DNA from: CAZSDU01 sp964429135
GTDB lineage: Bacteria; Bacteroidota; Bacteroidia; Bacteroidales; FEN-979
Length of the DNA stretch: 64,000 nucleotides
Assembly: GCA_964429135.1 (NCBI GenBank)
Contig: CAYSAU010000013.1
Location: forward strand, 1 to 64,000
Reading direction: 5' to 3'
Part shown: in pieces, positions 1-9,039 of the stretch
Numbering within the stretch: the first letter of the stretch is position 1
Layout of the letters: every line of letters starts with the position of its first letter
Position numbers and translations under genes: made by a program
The notes under the pieces: generated by a model
Told to the model about the DNA's origin: nothing
What the model saw: only the letters and a program-made list of their open reading frames with translations
The model's database searches: none

Positions 1-1477
1 CCGTATTGGGGTTGGCATAGATAAACAGTTGGTTTTGGTCGTTCTTCTGAGGTTCTTCCAGCCCGGTGATGGGGGCGCATTTGGCGGCAAAAACATCTGC
101 TTCCCCATAGGAAGTAAATAGATTGCCTCCAATTTCCAGCGAATTTTTGAAGAATCCGGCCATCCCGATATTTCCCTCCCTGTCGATGGAAAGCCTCGGA
201 ACCTCTTCTGCTGAATACTGTCTGTATCCCATACATTCACCGTCTGGTGAGAATTTTACCAAAACAGTATTATAGGACAAATCACTGGTAAGGATGGTTG
301 ATCCGCATTGGATATTTCCGCCAAACTTTATTGATAAATAGATATTTCCAACAGGATCCATTACAATACCATTTCCATATGCCGCCATTGTGGCAAACAG
401 CTGTCTGGTCCAGATGAATTCTCCGTTTTTATCTATTTTCGTTATATAGCAATCACCATAAATAGCTTCACTATGTAATGTATCGTGACCAAAGATACCT
501 GTTGGTTTTAAGAAGATTCCGGTTAAATAGATATTTCCTGACTGATCTGATGCAATCTGATCTCCTGCCCCAATTTTTCGTCCTCCTCCAAATGTGACTC
601 CCTGAATATTTCCATTTGCATCAAACCTGGCCAGATAAAATGTGCCCAGGATAGAACCTAACTCCATAACAATCGTATCAATTTCGATGGTTGTTCCAAT
701 GGCTTTTCCATTTACATAAAGCTGTTCCCCTTGAAAACATAGGTTCAATGGAGGCGCTTCCGAAGAATACGGATTCTCGTATTGATTGACTTGCGTGATT
801 TGTTTTGCCCAAACCAATGTTCCATCCTCGCGGTATTTGGCAATAAACCCGCCTCGGGGAATGATGACATCCCCAAAATGCGTCTCTTCGTTGGAGGCCC
901 CTGAAACGTAGATATTTGATTGTGAATCAACCGTTAGATCATAAATACCAACATCACCTCCATAACCATAACCATCTACGCCAGGGATGATGGTGTTTGC
1001 CCAAATGGTATGGCCTTCCGGATTCAATTTGGCCAAATATCCTCCCATGTAAGGGGCATGAAGGGTAGTGTCCGGTAATTTTACCCAATAATAGAATCCG
1101 CCAACTATAAGTAACTGGTTCAGGATGGTATCGGTAGTCATACCCAAAATATATCCCCCAAATGGTTCCGGATAATTTTCGTTATAGCTGTTGATATTCA
1201 ACACCCATTCTTCTTTACCACTCGGATTATATTTGGCCAGAAAATCGGTTTTGTAAATGCCATTAAAGACCGTATCTGTCTGAAAATAGCACTGGGAGCT
1301 TTTGGTATAACCGGATACATAATAATTCCCTTCCCGGTCAAAAGCATTAACCAGGGCAATATCGTCGTAGGTTCCTCCGGCATGTGAAGCCCAGTTGCAG
1401 GTCTGGGAAAACAAGGATTGATTATTACCAAGAATTACTATGAGAACTATAGAAAAAAAAGTGCTAAGCTGATTCAT
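1..1477 (-). CDS. Secreted beta-propeller (SBBP-like) protein with type IX sorting domain, 3' end outside window
   Basis: The frame is open from an ATG at 1477 down to base 2, about 492 residues, and runs off the window edge. It starts with a signal peptide (MNQLSTFFSIVLIVILG, then a likely cut after SLFSQ). The body is built of repeats of the pattern 'DxxGNIYVSG...LAKYNPSGxxxW', which is typical of SBBP/NHL-like beta-propellers in Bacteroidota secreted proteins. Near the edge it reads LFIYANPNTG, which matches the opening of a type IX C-terminal sorting domain, so roughly 70-80 residues should be missing. The protein is probably exported by the type IX system to the surface or medium. The ligand is unknown. 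The repeat and sorting-domain reading is firm; the biological role is not known. Confidence 0.75.
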   Translation of the reverse strand, partial: MNQLSTFFSIVLIVILGNNQSLFSQTCNWASHAGGTYDDIALVNAFDREGNYYVSGYTKSSQCYFQTDTVFNGIYKTDFLAKYNPSGKEEWVLNINSYNENYPEPFGGYILGMTTDTILNQLLIVGGFYYWVKLPDTTLHAPYMGGYLAKLNPEGHTIWANTIIPGVDGYGYGGDVGIYDLTVDSQSNIYVSGASNEETHFGDVIIPRGGFIAKYREDGTLVWAKQITQVNQYENPYSSEAPPLNLCFQGEQLYVNGKAIGTTIEIDTIVMELGSILGTFYLARFDANGNIQGVTFGGGRKIGAGDQIASDQSGNIYLTGIFLKPTGIFGHDTLHSEAIYGDCYITKIDKNGEFIWTRQLFATMAAYGNGIVMDPVGNIYLSIKFGGNIQCGSTILTSDLSYNTVLVKFSPDGECMGYRQYSAEEVPRLSIDREGNIGMAGFFKNSLEIGGNLFTSYGEADVFAAKCAPITGLEEPQKNDQNQLFIYANPNT

Positions 1478-1575
1478 AACAGAAAATAATCAAGGTGATT
1501 TCCCCGGTCAGTTCATATCTAACAAAGATAATTATTTTAAATGAAATCCTGAAAAAACCTATTATACCTAAAGCT

Positions 1576-1830
1576 TTACTCAAACACAATTTTTCCCGAA
1601 TAGCTCTTTTTGCCATTGCTGAGAATGGCCGTGTACATTCCTTTGGCCTGGGCTTCGATGTTGAGACTGATCTTTCCTTCCGAGGGCTCAACCTTTGACT
1701 GCTGTACGAGCTTTCCCTTCAGGTCATAGATCTGAAGCGTTAAATCGCTCTCGTTGCTCACGTACTGACTGAACAGCGATATCCCAAAGATACCCGAAAA
1801 GAAGAAGAAAAGCAATAACCTTTTCATCAT
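1576..1830 (-). CDS. Mini-protein: signal peptide joined directly to a type IX sorting domain
   Basis: This 84-residue protein has a hydrophobic signal (MMKRLLLFFFFSGIFGISLFSQ). It is followed at once by a sorting-domain-like segment (LQIYDLKGKLVQQ near residues 32-44, then GMYTAILSNGKK and the terminal GKIVFE). There is no passenger domain between them. Its ATG overlaps the TGA of the fibre-like remnant just upstream (ATGA overlap). An AAGGAGG stretch lies a few bases before the ATG, an unusually good Shine-Dalgarno match for this phylum, though it also encodes the last codons of the upstream frame. It may be a genuine small secreted partner of the upstream gene, or the tail of a once larger protein. 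A functional CDS is more likely because it has its own signal peptide. Confidence 0.6.
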   Translation of the reverse strand: MMKRLLLFFFFSGIFGISLFSQYVSNESDLTLQIYDLKGKLVQQSKVEPSEGKISLNIEAQAKGMYTAILSNGKKSYSGKIVFE

Positions 1831-2433
1831 TTTGCCTCCTTAACGGATAAGATCATGGCTTTTAACTCATCTATCTGTTGTTGCAGGGAGATGATGTATA
1901 AGGCCTGCTCTTCAACCTTCTCCAGCAGTTTGGTCTGCATTGCTCCCACTTCTATACCTCCATTGTTTTCAACTTCCTCCGAAGAAGGCAGGCCTGGAAG
2001 CCGGTGATTGGCCTTAACAAACCACCAATAATTTCCACTCAGAGCCGGCAGGAGGAGGATTAGTATTTATCCCGATTTGTGACGCTTTGAAAGAACCATT
2101 AACATCAAGCTTGGCACATGGCCAGGAGGTGCTTATGCCAGTCATGCCATTTTCGGAAATAAAAAATGCTGTTTCATGGAGAATATTATTCCAGATAAAG
2201 AAGGAATTTTTTGCCAGCCTGTGCGGATCATAATAACTCCCAATGGCCCATTCTTCCGCCCCGTTCCTGCTAAATTTGATCTCATTTTTTCTAATTATCG
2301 AATCCGTGTTTAACTGATTAATTGCAATTCCTCCCATTGCTTCACCTCCAATTACATCTCTGTGACAAACCTCAAGCGCCTCGCTGGGATTTTCTGTTCC
2401 CAACCCGATATACGAATATTTTAGGTTTGAATA
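1827..2433 (-). pseudogene. Remnant of a tail-fibre-like secreted protein with C-terminal chaperone-type domain
   Basis: Two fragments in different frames belong together. The first (2433 to about 2014) reads IGLGTENPSEALEV...LDVNGSFKASQIGINTNPP and ends GSEWKLLVVC-stop. The second (about 2039 to 1827) reads FVKANHRLPGLPSSEEVE, then GAMQTKLLEKVEEQALYIISL, ending LSVKEAK-stop. In intact Bacteroidota relatives of this family, roughly 25 residues join GSEYKL to the HHLPGIPS motif, so I infer a small deletion with a frame change. The N-terminal part is also gone: an in-frame stop sits at 2434-2436, directly after the neighbouring gene. The ending resembles the intramolecular-chaperone domains of phage and bacterial fibre proteins. 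It is most likely decayed; the mini-protein gene overlaps its end. Confidence 0.65.
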
Positions 2434-2442
2434 TTAATATGA

Positions 2443-4068
2443 TTAGTGATTGAGAACGCTGAATTTGCCATACCCTGAAAATTCTCCTGCCCTGAAGGTA
2501 TAAATATAGGTTCCGGGAGAAAGATCAGCGGTTAGGGTTTTGAATGTGTTTTTACCTGAAGGATAAGTCTGGTCACATAGTAATTTAAGATCCTGACCGC
2601 TAAGATCATAAAGCCGGATCGTTACCTTTTCTGATTTGTCCAACTCGAAAGCAATGTTCAGATACTGATCGCAGGGGTTGGGGTAAGCCCCTGATAGTAT
2701 TGCTCCTTCTCCCCGGTTGATTTCTGAAACCGATGTATAGGTACTGTATTCGGCATCGAACATAGCCACACCGTTTCCACCTGTCCCTTCGGAACTCCAT
2801 ACGTTGATCCCTTTCTGTTCGGAAAAGCTTAGTCTGACTTTTGGATGGGGGTCCTCAAGATTAGAAGCATCATTAAACCCTGTGGAGACCACCGTCCAGT
2901 TGCCGGGTTGTTGCATATTCATGCTGTTGGTAACAAAAGGCAGTTTCTGATCCGTGGCATCGTACCAGGTGGCCATGAATGTTGAAGTGTAGGGATTGAA
3001 AGCAATATCGGGCTGGAGGTTCTCATGCGCGGGATTGGTGAAGGATAAGGGTTTGAAACAGGAAGAAAGGGTGGATTGGTGATTGTACACTCCTTTAACA
3101 TCAAAGCGGTCGTTCACGGGATCATATTGTTCGTAGAGAATAACGGTGGTCAGGTTGGCGCTGTCGTTGTCGGTATCGCTGTACTGGCAGGCGATAACCG
3201 GGTTACGGCAAAGATTGATGGCCGAGGGATCCAGGCTGTCGATGCAAACCGGTTTGGTGAACGGACTGTTGAAGTTGGGCTCGGTATGGGCGGTATAGAT
3301 ATGCCCGGTGGGAGAATTGACATTGTCGGCCTGTTCCCAGACTGCAAAGTATCTCCCGCTGCTCCAGGAAGGGCTTCTGCCATAGGTAAGACCAAGATTG
3401 AGAAAATGTTTATCTGAAGCACAAAGGGTATCGTTAAATGCTAAGGTCTCGCCACCATCTGCTGAAGAAGTATAATAAAGGTGTTCTGTGCTTGAATTTT
3501 TGCTTTGCGAATATAAAATTCCAAGGCAATATGGATTAGCACTGGCCGCCGGATACAATAAATTTGTGGCGAGAAAAACACCCCGAGTAGCATTTTCATA
3601 AAGTAATGTTTTTTCATATTCAGTGGTCATGGCATTATACCTGAAAATTTGACCAATACTATATCCCAATGAAATACTAGAGGCAACATAAGAAAAATAT
3701 AATTTCAGATTGGTTTCGTTATTTCCAACAACCATTAAATCCAATGACTGAAGGGAGCCATAATCACAGGCAAGAGCCCCCTCCAGAATATTTACCCAAT
3801 TCAGGCCATTATCTGTAGATTTTAATATGGTGAGCCATGGATATATTGTAGAATCGAATCCATACACGGCATAAAGCCAACCGTTAAAAGCTGAACAAAC
3901 AGCAATTTTCCGCTGATCACGATTAGGTTGATCGTGGATGACAATGTCTTTTCCGAAAATGACCGATCTTGCAGGGTTTAAAGGGAGAAGTGGATCTCCG
4001 TTTTTATAGGTTTGGGCTGAAAGGAAGATAGAAGTAAAAAACAGCAGGAAAATCATACAATATCTCAT
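2443..4068 (-). CDS. Secreted BNR/sialidase-fold-like protein with type IX sorting domain
   Basis: This is a 541-residue protein. I chose the ATG at 4068 because it begins exactly at the signal peptide (MRYCMIFLLFFTSIFLSAQ); a longer frame reaching 4101 adds 11 unlikely residues. 'ILKSTDNGLNWVNI' and 'YYTSSADGGETLAFN' are BNR/Asp-box-like motifs, suggesting a beta-propeller. No sialidase catalytic set is evident, so an enzymatic role should not be assumed. The C-terminus, from AYPNPCDQYLNI through RLYDLSGQDLK to YGKFSVLNH, is a classic type A sorting domain, so export by the type IX system is expected. The middle of the gene (about 2800-3420) looks more GC-rich than its 5' third. Confidence 0.8.
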   Translation of the reverse strand: MRYCMIFLLFFTSIFLSAQTYKNGDPLLPLNPARSVIFGKDIVIHDQPNRDQRKIAVCSAFNGWLYAVYGFDSTIYPWLTILKSTDNGLNWVNILEGALACDYGSLQSLDLMVVGNNETNLKLYFSYVASSISLGYSIGQIFRYNAMTTEYEKTLLYENATRGVFLATNLLYPAASANPYCLGILYSQSKNSSTEHLYYTSSADGGETLAFNDTLCASDKHFLNLGLTYGRSPSWSSGRYFAVWEQADNVNSPTGHIYTAHTEPNFNSPFTKPVCIDSLDPSAINLCRNPVIACQYSDTDNDSANLTTVILYEQYDPVNDRFDVKGVYNHQSTLSSCFKPLSFTNPAHENLQPDIAFNPYTSTFMATWYDATDQKLPFVTNSMNMQQPGNWTVVSTGFNDASNLEDPHPKVRLSFSEQKGINVWSSEGTGGNGVAMFDAEYSTYTSVSEINRGEGAILSGAYPNPCDQYLNIAFELDKSEKVTIRLYDLSGQDLKLLCDQTYPSGKNTFKTLTADLSPGTYIYTFRAGEFSGYGKFSVLNH

Positions 4069-4163
4069 GGGGATTTGTTTTATGGATTTATCTATAAGCA
4101 AAAATCAGGCCAAAATATTAATAGCCTGATTTTAAATGTTTTAAAAAAATTGAATAAAAAAAA

Positions 4164-4203
4164 ACTGTCTAAAATTTAGACAGTAGTGTCTAAATTTTAG
4201 ACA
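4164..4203 (-). terminator. Tandem 17-bp palindromes followed by a T run (terminator or paired operator)
   Basis: Two copies of TGTCTAAA-W-TTTAGACA lie at 4166-4182 and 4187-4203. Their centres are 21 bp apart, two helical turns. The first extends to a perfect 21-bp palindrome (4164-4184). Read on the minus strand, it is followed by nine T residues, as expected of an intrinsic terminator for the S9 peptidase gene that ends at 4239. The helical spacing also fits a double operator for the secreted protein gene starting at 4068. I favour the terminator, without excluding the operator. Confidence 0.55.
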
Positions 4204-4238
4204 GTGATACATGGCAAAAAAGGAGGAACCGAATACGC

Positions 4239-6152
4239 TTACTTCAAATGTTCCCCTAAGAATTTCTCCATGGCGCGGTAGAAGTCGAAGCGGTTTTCTT
4301 CGTTATGGAAACCATGACCTTCGTTGTCTTTAACCATATATTCCACCACAATTCCGCGTTTCTTCAGGGCATCAACCATTTGATCCGATTCGTCTTTATT
4401 CACCCTGGGATCGTTTTTCCCCTGGGCAACAAACAAAGGCGTTTTGATTTTTTCGGCATTCATGGCCGGGGATGTGGCGACAAACTGGGCGCTGTCGGCA
4501 ACAGGATTGCCGACCATCTCGTACATCATATCGAGCATGGGCTTCCAGTAAGGAGGAATGGTCTTCATGAAGGTGAAGAGATTGGAAACACCTACATAGT
4601 CCACACCTGCAGCATATAGGTCGGGTTCTTTCACCAGCCCTTCAAGGGTGGCATAGCCGCCATAGCTTCCGCCGTATATGGCAATCCGTTTGGGATCGGC
4701 AAGGCCTTGTTTGATCAGCCAGTTGGTGCCGTCGGTGATGTCATCCTGCATTTTCAGTCCCCATTGTTTGAACGATTTTTCCCAGAAATCACGTCCATAG
4801 CCGGTAGATCCCCTGAAATTGATCTGAAGCACGGCATAGCCGCGGTTGGCCAAAAACTGAATTTCAGGATTAAAACCCCAGCTGTCGCGGGCCCATGGGC
4901 CGCCATGAGGATTGACAACAATGGGAAGGTCTTTGGCGTCTTCCATGGTATATCCGACCGGCAGGGTAAGGTAGCCATTGATCTTCACGCTGTCGCGCGA
5001 CATAAATTCAATAGGCAGCATTTTTGCGAGTTCGTCTTCTTTGAGCCAGGTAAAGAGATCGGCAACTTTCTGAAGGTCGTCCTTGGCTTTGTCATACACG
5101 TAATATCCACCAAGCGAACGATCGCTGTATGCACGAATCATGAATTTATCTTCTGCCTTGGTCTGGGAGGTGATGTTGAAAGTATAATCACCCAGTTTCT
5201 GCTGTATGCTTTCATAGATCTTTTTCGTATCATCATCAAGGTAAAACCTTTCCTGTTTCCATGATTCGTAATTCACCGCGAGCAGTTTTTTATTCAATCT
5301 CGACCAGGTAACATCGCTGATGTCATAATCGGGATTTTCGTAAATTTTCTCAATCTCCTTACCACTGGCAATGTCAAACACGACCAGGGCGCTTTTATCG
5401 CGTCCAAGGTTGGAAACCGCATAGATATTCTTATTGTCGAAAGTGAAGATCATTGGGGAAACACTTTCTTTGAAATTAGTTGTCAGTACCGGCTTGAATT
5501 TATCGGTTTCTTTTTCACGGTAAAGGATCTGTGTGTTAATTCCATCCACGATGGCGGTAGCAGCCCTGAGTTTGCCTTCATGGTCGAGCATCCAACCTTG
5601 GATGTTACCCGGATTCTCAGCTAACATATTCATTTTTCCGGTTACAATATTCAAACGATAAGGGTCAAAGACTTCGGGGTTTCGCTTGTTCATCCCGATA
5701 ATAACTTCATCCGGAAAATCATACAAATCATCAATAATTTCTGTCCTGACTTTCGGGAAATCCGTGAAACATTTCAAGTTGGAGCCGTCAATGTTCACCC
5801 CATAAAGTTTGAAATTCTCATCTCCTCCGGTATCTTTCAGATATAGAATACGGGTCGGGTTTTTCCAGAAATAACCGGCAATGTCGCGATCGGTCTCAGA
5901 AGTCAGCCTGATTGCGCTGTCTTTCCCGATTTCCTGAACAAAAACATTCATCCGCTTTTCATAAGGCGCCATAAAGGAAAAATATTTCCCGTCGGGAGAA
6001 ATCTGGTACCTCGCTTTTTCAGGATTTTTAAAGAAGTCTTCAAGCGGAATTTGCCGGACTTGCATGGGTTTTTTGGATTTACAGCCCCCCAAAAGCAGGG
6101 AAAAGCCGATCAATGCTCCTAAAAGGAGACAAAAAAGAGAACGTGTTTTCAT
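4239..6152 (-). CDS. S9 family prolyl oligopeptidase-type lipoprotein peptidase
   Basis: The protein has 637 residues. A lipobox (SLLLGGC, Cys24) predicts a lipid-anchored periplasmic or outer-membrane protein. Residues of about 40-370 form a WD/TolB-like propeller ('ISPDGKYFSFMAP', 'KNPTRILYLKD'). The rest is an alpha/beta-hydrolase peptidase: oxyanion region NPHGGPWARD, nucleophile Ser496 in GGSYGGYA, Asp581 in NDPRV, His613 in EGHGFH. This is the order and spacing of acylaminoacyl-peptidase/dipeptidyl-peptidase-like S9 enzymes that trim short peptides. It is transcribed alone, divergently from the kinase gene at 6327. Exact cleavage preference cannot be read from the sequence. Confidence 0.9.
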   Translation of the reverse strand: MKTRSLFCLLLGALIGFSLLLGGCKSKKPMQVRQIPLEDFFKNPEKARYQISPDGKYFSFMAPYEKRMNVFVQEIGKDSAIRLTSETDRDIAGYFWKNPTRILYLKDTGGDENFKLYGVNIDGSNLKCFTDFPKVRTEIIDDLYDFPDEVIIGMNKRNPEVFDPYRLNIVTGKMNMLAENPGNIQGWMLDHEGKLRAATAIVDGINTQILYREKETDKFKPVLTTNFKESVSPMIFTFDNKNIYAVSNLGRDKSALVVFDIASGKEIEKIYENPDYDISDVTWSRLNKKLLAVNYESWKQERFYLDDDTKKIYESIQQKLGDYTFNITSQTKAEDKFMIRAYSDRSLGGYYVYDKAKDDLQKVADLFTWLKEDELAKMLPIEFMSRDSVKINGYLTLPVGYTMEDAKDLPIVVNPHGGPWARDSWGFNPEIQFLANRGYAVLQINFRGSTGYGRDFWEKSFKQWGLKMQDDITDGTNWLIKQGLADPKRIAIYGGSYGGYATLEGLVKEPDLYAAGVDYVGVSNLFTFMKTIPPYWKPMLDMMYEMVGNPVADSAQFVATSPAMNAEKIKTPLFVAQGKNDPRVNKDESDQMVDALKKRGIVVEYMVKDNEGHGFHNEENRFDFYRAMEKFLGEHLK

Positions 6153-6264
6153 AGGGTTTATTTTGCTTTCAATATTAAGAAAAATTTCATGTTTGAGCGT
6201 AGAATTTCGATAAAATAAATTGATATATCTGTCAACTCTTCGTTAAACCGGATGAAAAATCATA

Positions 6265-6272
6265 TAACTTTG
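6265..6272 (+). promoter_or_regulatory. Possible -7 box for the histidine kinase gene
   Basis: TAACTTTG fits the Bacteroidota -7 consensus TAnnTTTG and lies 54 bp before the GTG start at 6327. I find no convincing TTG element at the expected upstream distance, so support is weak. Confidence 0.3.
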
Positions 6273-6326
6273 ACAGCCAGTGAAAAATAAAACCTTTACC
6301 CCAACGTTTTCAGATAAATCTTTACC

Positions 6327-7832
6327 GTGGACATCTACCTGAGAAAAAAACGCTGGAAGCTGATTTTGTTTGCATTCGCTTTGATTATCGTTGCCGGTTC
6401 CCTTTACTATACCAATATTCTTGTCAACGAGATCAGGAAAGATGAACGGAAAAACGTGGAAATATGGGCTGATGCCATTCACCGTAAGGCTGACCTGGTT
6501 AATTTCACCAATAAATTATTTGAACAGCTTAAAAACGAAGAACGGAAACGGGTCAGAACCCTGGCCGAAGCGCAAAAAAGAATTGTGACAGTTTCCTTTA
6601 GCCCCGATCTGAATTTTTACCTGAACATCATATCCGAAAACACCACCATCCCTGTCGTTCAAACTGATGAAGCCGGAAACATCCAGAGCAGAAGAAATGT
6701 CAGCCCTGATTTTGATTCCATCACCCGTTTTGAAGGAAGAATCGCCAAAGAATTTTCCGTTTACCCCCCCATCATAGTGAATTATTACCAGGATAAAAAA
6801 ATATACCTGTATTACAAAGACTCCAATATTTTCGCTGAATTAAAGAATGTGCTTGATGACCTGATCCGTTCTTTTGTTTCAGAAGTGGTACTGAACTCAG
6901 CCTCTGTGCCGGTTATCATTACCGACAGTACCAAAAAAAATGTAATGGAATATGGAAATATTCCCGTGAAAAAAATGGAAAATCCGGCATTTGTCAGAGA
7001 AACCATCAAATCCATGGCTTCCCACAATACGCCCATAATGGTAACATTACCGGATCAAGGGATCCGATATATTTTTTACCAGGATTCATTTCTGCTGACC
7101 CAGTTGAAGTATTACCCTTATGTACAGCTTGCCGTCATCGGCCTCTTCCTTTTCATTGCTTATCTTTTGTTTAGTTATGCCCGTAAATCGGAACAAAACC
7201 AGGTGTGGGTCGGAATGGCAAAAGAAACGGCCCATCAGCTGGGAACTCCGCTTTCATCCATGATTGCATGGCTTGAACTCCTGAAATTAAAGGGACTGGA
7301 TCCCGAAACTATTCGGGAAATAGAAAAAGATGTGCTTCGTCTGGAAACTATTACCGATCGGTTTTCAAAAATCGGATCTGTTGCCCGGCTTGAAACAACC
7401 AATATCGTGAAAGTGGTTTCCGATACCGCCGATTACCTGCGTACACGTACTTCCCCAGAGGTAAAATTCGAAATTCAACCAGGACCTTCAAGCGTTATAA
7501 GTGTCCCCATCAACCTTCACCTTTTCGAATGGGTCATTGAAAATCTCTGTAAAAATGCCATTGATGCCATGGAAGGGAAAGGGGAGATCCTGATTGAGAT
7601 CAGCGATGACAGCGATCACATACACATCGACGTTTCCGATACAGGAAAAGGGATACCCAAATCCCGTTTTAAAACCATTTTCCATCCCGGATTTACCAGT
7701 AAAGCAAGGGGATGGGGACTGGGATTGACTTTATCCAAACGCATCGTGGAGAATTACCATTCCGGAAAGATTTTTGTGAAATCCTCTAACCTGGGGAAGG
7801 GCACTACTTTTCGCATTGTATTGAATAAATAA
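6327..7832 (+). CDS. Membrane sensor histidine kinase
   Basis: This 501-residue kinase starts with GTG; an in-frame stop at 6315-6317 leaves no upstream alternative. A membrane helix at about 11-31 and another at about 267-284 enclose a periplasmic sensing region of roughly 235 residues with no domain I recognise. The cytoplasmic part has the H-box with His303 (KETAHQLGTPLSSM), the N-box (NLCKNAIDAMEG), the G1 box (DTGKGIP), the F region (FHPGFTSK) and the G2 box (GLGLTLSKRIVE). No response regulator gene adjoins it. It is followed after 6 bp by hemW, so the pair is probably co-transcribed, an arrangement that may simply be housekeeping linkage. The signal is unknown. Confidence 0.9.
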   Translation: MDIYLRKKRWKLILFAFALIIVAGSLYYTNILVNEIRKDERKNVEIWADAIHRKADLVNFTNKLFEQLKNEERKRVRTLAEAQKRIVTVSFSPDLNFYLNIISENTTIPVVQTDEAGNIQSRRNVSPDFDSITRFEGRIAKEFSVYPPIIVNYYQDKKIYLYYKDSNIFAELKNVLDDLIRSFVSEVVLNSASVPVIITDSTKKNVMEYGNIPVKKMENPAFVRETIKSMASHNTPIMVTLPDQGIRYIFYQDSFLLTQLKYYPYVQLAVIGLFLFIAYLLFSYARKSEQNQVWVGMAKETAHQLGTPLSSMIAWLELLKLKGLDPETIREIEKDVLRLETITDRFSKIGSVARLETTNIVKVVSDTADYLRTRTSPEVKFEIQPGPSSVISVPINLHLFEWVIENLCKNAIDAMEGKGEILIEISDDSDHIHIDVSDTGKGIPKSRFKTIFHPGFTSKARGWGLGLTLSKRIVENYHSGKIFVKSSNLGKGTTFRIVLNK

Positions 7833-7838
7833 CGGACT

Positions 7839-8993
7839 TTGGCCGGAATTTATATCCATATCCCCTTTTGCAGGCAAAAATGTCATTATTGTAATTTTTT
7901 TTCCAGGGTTTCACTTGAAACAAAGGCCGGTTTCCTGGAGGCCTTGTTTGATGAAATCCTGCGTCAGAAAGATTATCTTGGAGGACATCCGGTTTCAACC
8001 ATATATTTTGGTGGAGGGACCCCCTCCTTGCTTTCAGAAATGGAACTCGGGAAAATTCTGGAAACATTAAACCGGTATTACCCCGTCACTCCCGATGCGG
8101 AAATTACACTGGAAGCCAACCCTGACGATCTGAATCCCGGACTGCTCAGAGCATATAAAAACTGTGGAGTCAACCGTTTCAGCCTTGGAATACAATCGTT
8201 CTCAGATGCTGATTTGTCGTTTCTTGGCCGGCGACATGATACGTCAAGCGCGATCCAGGCTATCCGCGATATCCTGGAAGCAGGTTTTGCGTATCTAAGC
8301 ATCGACCTGATCTACGGAATTCCGGGAATGTCATGGCAACATTGGGAGAAAAATCTTGAGGTGTTTTTCTCTTTTGAACTTAAGCATTTATCGGCCTACG
8401 CCCTGACGGTAGAACCCAAAACCACCCTGGATCTGATGATCCGGAATAAAAAAATGCCGGCTCCTGATGAAGAAGACACAATTCAGCATTTCCAACTGCT
8501 GATGAAAAAAATGGCTGAAAAGGGATTTGAACATTATGAAATCTCAAATTTCACCAAAGAAGGACAATATTCCCGGCATAACAGTAATTACTGGAAAGGA
8601 ATCCCTTACCTGGGTTTGGGGCCTTCAGCACACTCCTATAACGGACGCTCCCGACAATGGAATGTTTCCAGTTTGAAGGAATATATCAGGAATCTGTCTG
8701 ATGGAATGTGGTACGAAGAAGAAACCCTGACTCCGGTTCAAAAATACAATGAATATATCATGACCTCCCTGCGAACCATGTGGGGATGCGATTCAAAAAA
8801 AATAATCAGTGACTTTCCTGAACTGACGGACAGAAAAGGACTTACGCTTACTGACTTCTTCAGGAAACAAGCCAGGCTTCTGATTGAAAAAGAATTGCTT
8901 TTTGAGTCTGCTGGAATTTACTATTTAACCGAAACCGGAAAATTTTTTGCTGATGGCGTTGCGGCTGATTTATTTTTTACTGAATCCAGATGA
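7839..8993 (+). CDS. hemW: HemW, radical SAM heme chaperone (coproporphyrinogen oxidase-like)
   Basis: The 384-residue protein opens MAGIYIHIPFCRQKCHYCNF from a TTG start. The CxxxCxxC radical-SAM cluster is at Cys11, Cys15 and Cys18. YFGGGTPSLL, ITLEANPDDL and SLGIQSFSD follow in the usual HemN/HemW order, and the C-terminal region matches the HemN_C type. HemW proteins were long annotated as oxygen-independent coproporphyrinogen III oxidase, but family members bind heme and deliver it to targets. The nearby NrfHA and multiheme genes show that this cell needs heme delivery. It starts 6 bp after the kinase gene and ends 46 bp from a convergent gene. Confidence 0.9.
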   Translation: MAGIYIHIPFCRQKCHYCNFFSRVSLETKAGFLEALFDEILRQKDYLGGHPVSTIYFGGGTPSLLSEMELGKILETLNRYYPVTPDAEITLEANPDDLNPGLLRAYKNCGVNRFSLGIQSFSDADLSFLGRRHDTSSAIQAIRDILEAGFAYLSIDLIYGIPGMSWQHWEKNLEVFFSFELKHLSAYALTVEPKTTLDLMIRNKKMPAPDEEDTIQHFQLLMKKMAEKGFEHYEISNFTKEGQYSRHNSNYWKGIPYLGLGPSAHSYNGRSRQWNVSSLKEYIRNLSDGMWYEEETLTPVQKYNEYIMTSLRTMWGCDSKKIISDFPELTDRKGLTLTDFFRKQARLLIEKELLFESAGIYYLTETGKFFADGVAADLFFTESR

Positions 8994-9039
8994 TGGAAAA
9001 AATCAAAGAAAATTTTAATCTGAATTATATGGGCTTGCT

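Noticed and set aside
4707..5264. 185-residue open frame antisense to the S9 peptidase
   Set aside because: It is a shadow of the strongly supported peptidase frame and has no recognisable motif.
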